Below, piece by piece: positions 58,477-64,000 of a DNA stretch of 64,000 nucleotides. The stretch is from positions 9,336,092 through 9,400,091 of the forward strand of contig CM043001.1 in the NCBI GenBank assembly GCA_023678885.1, written 5' to 3'. The translations under genes and the position numbers were made by a program. This stretch comes from Pogostemon cablin. Taxonomy: Eukaryota > Streptophyta > Magnoliopsida > Lamiales > Lamiaceae. Positions within the stretch are counted from its first letter, which is position 1. Each line of letters opens with the position of its first letter. Below the pieces are notes generated by a model. That model was not told where the DNA came from and ran no database searches. It worked only from the letters and a program-made list of their open reading frames with translations.

Positions 58477-59241
58477 ACTACTTGTGGATTTATTTTATAT
58501 AAGGCTATACTTTATTAATTCATACTCAGAGTTGTTTTGTGCATCATTAACTGTTATATAGAGTCTGAATATATATCTTGGTTATTGATTGAGTGCGTTC
58601 ACTGCTGAGCAGGATTTCATGTTATGATTCTAAGTGAGAGGACTCCGAAACTTCATTAGAACTATCTCTTATGAATACTTATTATTTGAATTGTATTCGG
58701 GTTAATAAGTAGGATAAAAAAGATAATTATGTAGTACCTATAAAGGGAGATCATATCGGGTTAGAGTACTTAGTGCATGGAAAATAATTGAGACTGATAG
58801 TACCTAGAAAGGGGGTGTAATTATGTTCTTGCTCAAAGGTTATTCACACGTGTTACACGCTTGTCTACTTTTATCTATATAGTAGATTCGCATGGTTTAA
58901 TGATGCGTCCATAGTCCACAAGGCAGAGTTGGACATTGATACATGGGAGGGAGATTAATTAATGAAACTGGATGGCCCGAAGAGCTACCTATTTTCTCAG
59001 TTGTTAACTCTCGTTTATCCTCTACTGCATTTATTTTACATGTTATTTTATTAATTTTTTTATTATAACAATAGTTACTTCACAAATAAAATGCCAATTA
59101 ATAATTTCCATTAATTTAGATAATAATAAATTGATAAACAATCGTCCTTTCGGTTTGATATATAACTTGGTCGCTTATATAAGTTACAATGGCATCCTTC
59201 GTACCTGGGGATTAATTGTATGTTGAGAAAACCCCCCATCA
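58477..59241 (+). repeat. X 5' LTR, right part
   Basis: Continues the LTR after Y2: 'actacttgtggatttattttatat' onwards matches 48856-49640 of the uninterrupted copy. Ends CCCCCCATCA at 59241, followed by AGTTTC and the primer site. Confidence 0.85.
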
Positions 59242-59247
59242 AGTTTC

Positions 59248-59265
59248 TGGCGCCGTTGCCAGGGA
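59248..59265 (+). other. X primer-binding site (tRNA-Asp type)
   Basis: TGGCGCCGTTGCCAGGGA, one change from the standard plant Athila/Tat site, six bases after the LTR end. Confidence 0.92.
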
Positions 59266-59356
59266 AGGTTGTCCTTATCAATTTTATTGTTTTTATTTTA
59301 CTTAAAACTACTCCATACTTGTCTTTGATTTCTAACGCTTAATTTTTCTTAGGTGT

Positions 59357-60864
59357 ATGCATACTAGGTCAAAGGGAACACCATTATTACCTTTTGATCC
59401 AAAAATTAGAGCATCATCGAGGAAGAAGAAGGCTACGAAGAAAAACAATAAGAATGTGGAGGTAGCTAAAACTCTTGATCTAGGAGTTGAAGTTGAAGTA
59501 CTGAACTCGGAAATGTTTGAAATTGCAACCGGAGACAAGTCCGAAGCAGAAGAAATCAACATGGCCAGAGTAGAAAGGCCAAATCCGGACAGTTTTGCTA
59601 TCCGTGATGTCTTTAAGAACGATAAAGGGGGAAACTTGGGCTGTTAGGAGCACAAGGAGATGATGCTGATTTTGATCTCTACCCTACTCTTATCAGCATG
59701 ATTGAAAGAAACTCTTTCTCTGGAGGGACTTTTGAGGATCCTCAACAGCATATAAATAAGTTCCTTGGTTATGCAAGTACACAAAAAAGCACAGAAACTC
59801 ATGAAGATGCGAGGAGGATCATCTTATTTAAATTTTCGCTTACTGAAAAAGCAAGAGATTAGTATGACACTATTAGTGATGCTGATTGCACTACATGGGA
59901 CCAGCTGAAGATGAAATTCTTGGAGAGATATATGCCACCTTCGAAGGTGTTCAAGATGAAGCAAGATGTTCATCAATTTTCTATAGGAAGTAGTGAAATT
60001 CTTGGAGAGATATATGCCACCTTCGAAGGTGTTCAAGATGAAGCAAGATATTCATCAATTTTCTATAGGAAGTAGTGAAAAGTCTCATAAAGCTTGGGAT
60101 AGATTCAAGGAAATGCTCAAAAGGTGTCCGCAGCATGGATTGTCAAAAGCTCAATATATCAGTATCTTTTACAACGAATTGGATTATGATTCTCGTGTTT
60201 TACTTGATGCTTCATCAAGTGGAGCACTACTTGCTAAAACATTTGTTGAAGCCGAAAAGCTCTTTGAGGATATTTTGATGAATTCAAGAGATTGGCCGAC
60301 TGATGGAGTGAGGGCCACCTATGTCCTTAGAAAGGTAGCACTGGTTGAACACGCTATGGTAAAGTCGAGTAGAGAAGATGAGATTGTCTCTAGCTTGGCT
60401 AATATCAACAAGCTACTTGAATCTCAGTAGAAGCAGATTACTGAGTTGTCACAGAGAGTACCAATGATGATGCAGCAGGATGACAGTGAAGAGAGACCGA
60501 TCCAAGAGGAATTAGAAGAGGCAAACTATGCCATGGGATAAAGTATTCAAGGAACGAGGTATCCAAATAATCAAGGAAACAAGAATTACCAAGAAAACTA
60601 CAACAACCGTGGTCTCCGAGTAATTATCAACAACCACGAGGCCGGAATTTTCATGGATTAATCCAAAAGCAGCAATGCAACCTCCTGTTGGTGTTAATCC
60701 TAGAGCTAAGATGGAAGAAGGAAAACCTGGTTTGGAGGATACGGTTAACCATTATGCAGCTAGGAACGATGCAAGGGTGGATCATCTTGAGGTGAAAATT
60801 GACTAAAATCATGAGGACTTGTCAAAACAGATGAAGGACCTAACCTTGTTGATGGGGCAGATGG
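59357..60864 (+). pseudogene. Element X gag, broken
   Basis: Starts MHTRSKGTPLLPF shortly after the primer site. After a Lys-rich N-terminus and a frameshift near 59640 comes the Retrotrans_gag core: NSFSGGTFEDPQQHINKFL, TTWDQLKMKFLERYMPPSKV and DRFKEMLKRCPQHG. A TAG replaces a Trp codon at about 59861. An 82-base tandem duplication (59913-60076) shifts the frame. Open again to a stop at 60428, then more broken frame to about 60864, where a CACTA-type end begins. No zinc knuckle or pol in the window. Related to Y1 gag (same CPQHG motif) but clearly a different family member. Confidence 0.85.
59913..60076 (+). repeat. 82-bp tandem duplication inside X gag
   Basis: Copies at 59913-59994 and 59995-60076, starting GAAATTCTTGG and ending AGGAAGTAGT, differ at one base (GTTC/ATTC). 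82 is not a multiple of three, so it shifts the gag frame. Confidence 0.95.
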
Positions 60865-61140
60865 CACTACAACATAAGTGACATTACATAACACCTTAAA
60901 GTAACACCATTTCTTTATTTAACACTAATTCGTAACACTTTTATAGTTATTATATGATATAACACATTTATAACACATTTTATATAAGTAACATATAGAA
61001 GTAACACTTTTCTAATACATAACACATGCATATAACACTTTTACATAAGTTACACTTCTCATGTAATATTTTTATATAAGTAACATTATTTTATAACACT
61101 TTTATATAAATAATATTTTTGAATAACACTTTTAAACAAT
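60865..61140 (+). mobile_element. CACTA-type terminus with TAACAC subterminal repeats
   Basis: CACTACAACATAAGTGAC followed by about twelve TAACAC(T/A)(T) words in 260 bases, often as TAACACTTTTATATAAG. This is how plant CACTA ends look. It interrupts X gag. The opposite end, which should carry GTGTTA words and end TGTAGTG, is not found before 64000, so it is either deleted or beyond the window. Confidence 0.6.
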
Positions 61141-61184
61141 TAATTATATGTGTATGTTATACTTTAATTTAGTTTAATTTAATG

Positions 61185-61296
<112 letters not shown>

Positions 61297-61423
61297 AAAG
61301 TTTAATTAAGTTTAATTTTTATATATATATTAATAATTATTTTCAACTAAAATATATAAATAAGTAATATGGGTAAAAACTATAATATATGTTACCTATA
61401 CTTTTATTGTTATTTAAATATGA

Positions 61424-61710
61424 CAAATTCTCTTGTGAGATATTATATATGTGAGACGGTTTGTGAGACTGTGTTAAAATATGTCTATTATATACATAAA
61501 GTATGCTTAATGTTATTAAATTATGTTTTCTAAAATATGATAAATAATGAATTAAAGTATAATTTTAGGGTGTTATAATATGATTCATCATTGACATACT
61601 TTAATTATAAATAAGTATACTTTACCTATATAATAAGCATACTTTAGTAATGAGTCAGCCCGTCTCATAACCGTCTCACAAGAAAACCCGTCTCACAAGA
61701 AAGTTTCTCT
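61424..61710. mobile_element. MITE-like repeat with GTGAGACGG inverted ends
   Basis: Left end TCTCTTGTGAGA and ATGTGAGACGGTTTGTGAGAC; right end GTCTCATAACCGTCTCACAAG and CCGTCTCACAAGAAAG, inverted relative to each other. AT-rich, non-coding core. The exact ends and target duplication are not resolved. Confidence 0.65.
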
Positions 61711-61857
61711 TTAAATATATGCACAGTCTTTATAGTTATGTTATTTTTCTTTTTATTAAATTTTACTTTGTATTAATTAATTTAATTTTATTTTTAAAAA
61801 AATGAAAAAGGAAGTTTACAAAATTATGCAAAAAGGAAACTGATGTTGAGTTATTAT

Positions 61858-62130
61858 CACTACAAAAATATTATTTTTTAATAATGGAATTTACCAACGG
61901 AATTTAATCTGTTAGTAATTATCAACGGAATCATTATACTATAAATTACCAATGAAATTATTTATCAACGTAATTGAATTTTCGTTGTTAAAAATTTATC
62001 AACCACCACTTTACCAACTGAAATTAACCAACGAGTTTTGTTACTAATCTGTTGATAAACAAATTTAATAATGAAATTAAGTCTTTTATCAAGGGAATAT
62101 TCCGTTGGAAAAAATAATTTTTTTTTTGTG
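61858..62130. mobile_element. Miniature CACTA-like element, 273 bp
   Basis: Starts CACTACAAAAATATTATTTT, ends AATAATTTTTTTTTTGTG, inverted relative to each other, and is flanked by TAT on both sides (61855-61857 and 62131-62133), the 3-base duplication expected for CACTA. Inside are subterminal motifs TTACCAACGG, ATCAACGGAA and TTCCGTTGG. No coding capacity. Confidence 0.75.
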
Positions 62131-62328
62131 TATCCAAAGCCTTAAAAATTACTAAATCATTTCGATGTAGTAATTTAATCAAGAATAATGCATTAATTAA
62201 AATAAAATAGTTGAAGAATTCCCCCTATTCCACGTATTTTTCACACTTTCTATATTTGTTTGTCAAATGTTATGGTATATGAATACGATACTCTAATATA
62301 TCACTATAATACTATAAAATGTTACTTA

Positions 62329-62400
62329 CACTACTAGAGAAGTTTTTAGTACCGGGAAATAACCGAAAATATTGGATGATTGATACTAATAAGCTTGAAT
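62329..62400 (+). mobile_element. Possible further CACTA-type end
   Basis: CACTACTAGAGAAGTTTTTA, then GTACCGGGAAATAACCGAAA. The first 12 bases resemble CACTA termini. No partner end seen. Weak. Confidence 0.3.
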
Positions 62401-64000
62401 GAAACTTTACTGATAGAAAAAAGGAAGAAAAAAAGAAACGGAAGAAAAAATTAGGAGGTGGCCTCGTTCAAAAAATACCCATCAATACAAAGTAATAAAA
62501 TCCATCATCAGAAAACAATCAAAAAATCATGATAAAACCACGTAGAAGAAAAGAAAACACTAACTAGGAAATATTTGAACAAAACACAATTTTAAAAAGA
62601 TTAGACTAGCAACAAAATATTTAGCAGCTACAGCCTCAATACATGTGTTGTTCCCCGGAATATGAGCATAACCTTAAACTAAATGCTCCTTGCTTTTAAT
62701 GAATGCATACCACATAACTTGTACTCTATAGTCATCCGTCCAAAAGAGCTTCACAGGAGAAACGTAACTCAACTACAATAATTTAAGATTATCCTCGTTA
62801 AACTACTGGAGCCAATAAGGACAAATAGCAATATGAATGCTTCTCGAAGATCTCGTACGTCCTTCTGAAAGATCCTCTCAACGAAGCAACCAACTACTAA
62901 TCTTGTCTCGCGGTAGATTAAAAAACTAAATTATATAAAATCTGACAATAACAACAAGTGAAACAAAAATTAGCTACAAAGAGTCTATCAAAATAACCAA
63001 ACAGTAAAGAGATGAACTAAAACAAATTTAAGAGAAGCTAAAGTGATATAGAATTCCTGATAACTTCAACCAATGGAACTCTAAGTTATCTAAAGAAACC
63101 ACACAATAAATGAGAATAGAGAGGCAATAGAATTGCATAAGATCTTGGTAAGCAAAAAAAATAAGATCAAAATTGAAAAATATCATAAATCAGAGATCTT
63201 GAACTTCCCTTTAAAGTCGTATTGATTTTTCTGTTGGAAAATAGAACATCATCCAACCGCTGTAGCCTTTATGCTATTCCACTACATATCCTGAAAATAC
63301 GTGCAGAATTAAGATTTAATAAAAGAAACTTATCTATTTTGGTAACAATTCCTGGAGTATGTGAAAATCTGATGTGATATGACCATAAATCACTCTTATA
63401 AGCATTGTTATTCCCCCAGTGCTTCATGTTGTGATATTTACAGATGCTCCCTTTTCATGGTAGAAGCCTCCCTTTATCTTCCTCTGTCTAAGAGTGAATA
63501 GCCTATCCATAGTCTCAAATGTTGGATCTGTGTTAGGATCCCATCAAAATTATAGCATCGGATTTTATTATATCTAGCTGAGTCATATTTTCTTTTTATC
63601 TAATTACCAAAGCTTTGGAGCTGAATTCAGGGGATTTGGAATCAGCAACTATGTTAATTGCTAGCCTGTCCATCCTAGACTTGAAATTTTCTATAGGAAA
63701 CTATGAATATCATATTGTGTTACACACTAGCTTTATCAATTCTCTGATTGTATTTTAAAACAACATAAAGCATTAGAAATGAGTGAAAGTGCTGCCACAC
63801 CATTATAGGACTTAGCATCCACTTTCAGCTTTCCTGCTACTCATTAAACTCGCAACAGAATTGCATAATTTAGGACAGAGCAATGAAGACAGAGTTCAGA
63901 AGTCCATAGAGGGCGATATGAGGAAAAGAAAAGGTGATAGAGACTAAAAATACAAAATAAACACAACAAAACTTGTAGCAACTGAATTTATACATGTAAA
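62401..64000. other. Unassigned to window end
   Basis: No frame of note. On the minus strand the T-rich stretch near 62400-62470 could be the 3' end of a LINE-type element, and short open pieces around 63660-63450 (for example RLAINIVADSKSPEFSSKAL) look exon-like, but no family is recognised. Confidence 0.25.

Noticed and set aside
62401..64000. Host gene exons on the minus strand
   Set aside because: Some exon-like pieces, but no family, no consistent splice chain and no long frame.

Overview
This is an AT-rich stretch of dicot plant nuclear DNA made almost entirely of transposable elements nested in one another. I see no intact host gene, no rRNA gene, no convincing tRNA gene and no CRISPR array. 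Plant origin rests on tRNA-Asp-type primer sites (TGGCGCCG...) next to Ty3/Gypsy LTRs, a Tat-type pol with a second RNase H, an antisense plant-mobile-domain ORF, CACTA ends with (A)CCGACGG/CCGTCGG subterminal repeats, a Stowaway-type MITE, and exons of a plant membralin gene. I cannot name the species.

Layout. 1-7571: a 1.22-kb tandem array carrying a Gypsy gag-pro scrap, then a scrambled Gypsy element (family W) with a 1.2-kb solo LTR inserted in it. 7572-11690: a reversed LTR piece (family X), a repeat rich in GCGGACA motifs, and two decayed DUF4283/zinc-knuckle ORFs. 11725-23743: a CACTA-like transposon holding membralin exons with their introns; an 8.5-kb gag-pro-only Gypsy element (Y1, minus strand) sits at the start of one exon, flanked by a 5-bp duplication. 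23744-28030: a foldback MITE and a 1.8-kb solo LTR. 28033-37931: a 5'-truncated Tat-lineage Gypsy element (Z) with broken pol, tandem repeats, the antisense plant-mobile-domain ORF and a 3' LTR. 37932-47850: decayed unidentified ORFs, a 344-bp tandem duplication beside tRNA-like heads, and a Stowaway MITE. 47850-52519: another X-like LTR, a possible Ulp1-like remnant, and a Copia-like fragment with a tRNA-iMet primer site. 52520-60864: X LTR and gag, the LTR being split by a second Y element (Y2) that lacks a 3' LTR. 60865-64000: CACTA ends, an (AT)n tract, MITEs and unassigned sequence.

Order of events that can be read: membralin capture by CACTA came before the Y1 insertion, the X LTR before Y2, and W before its solo LTR. 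All protein-coding remnants carry stops or frameshifts; none looks functional. The most notable points are the membralin capture with its exon-start retrotransposon insertion, the antisense plant-mobile-domain ORF with candidate promoter and splice signals, and short-motif cassettes that differ between related LTR copies.
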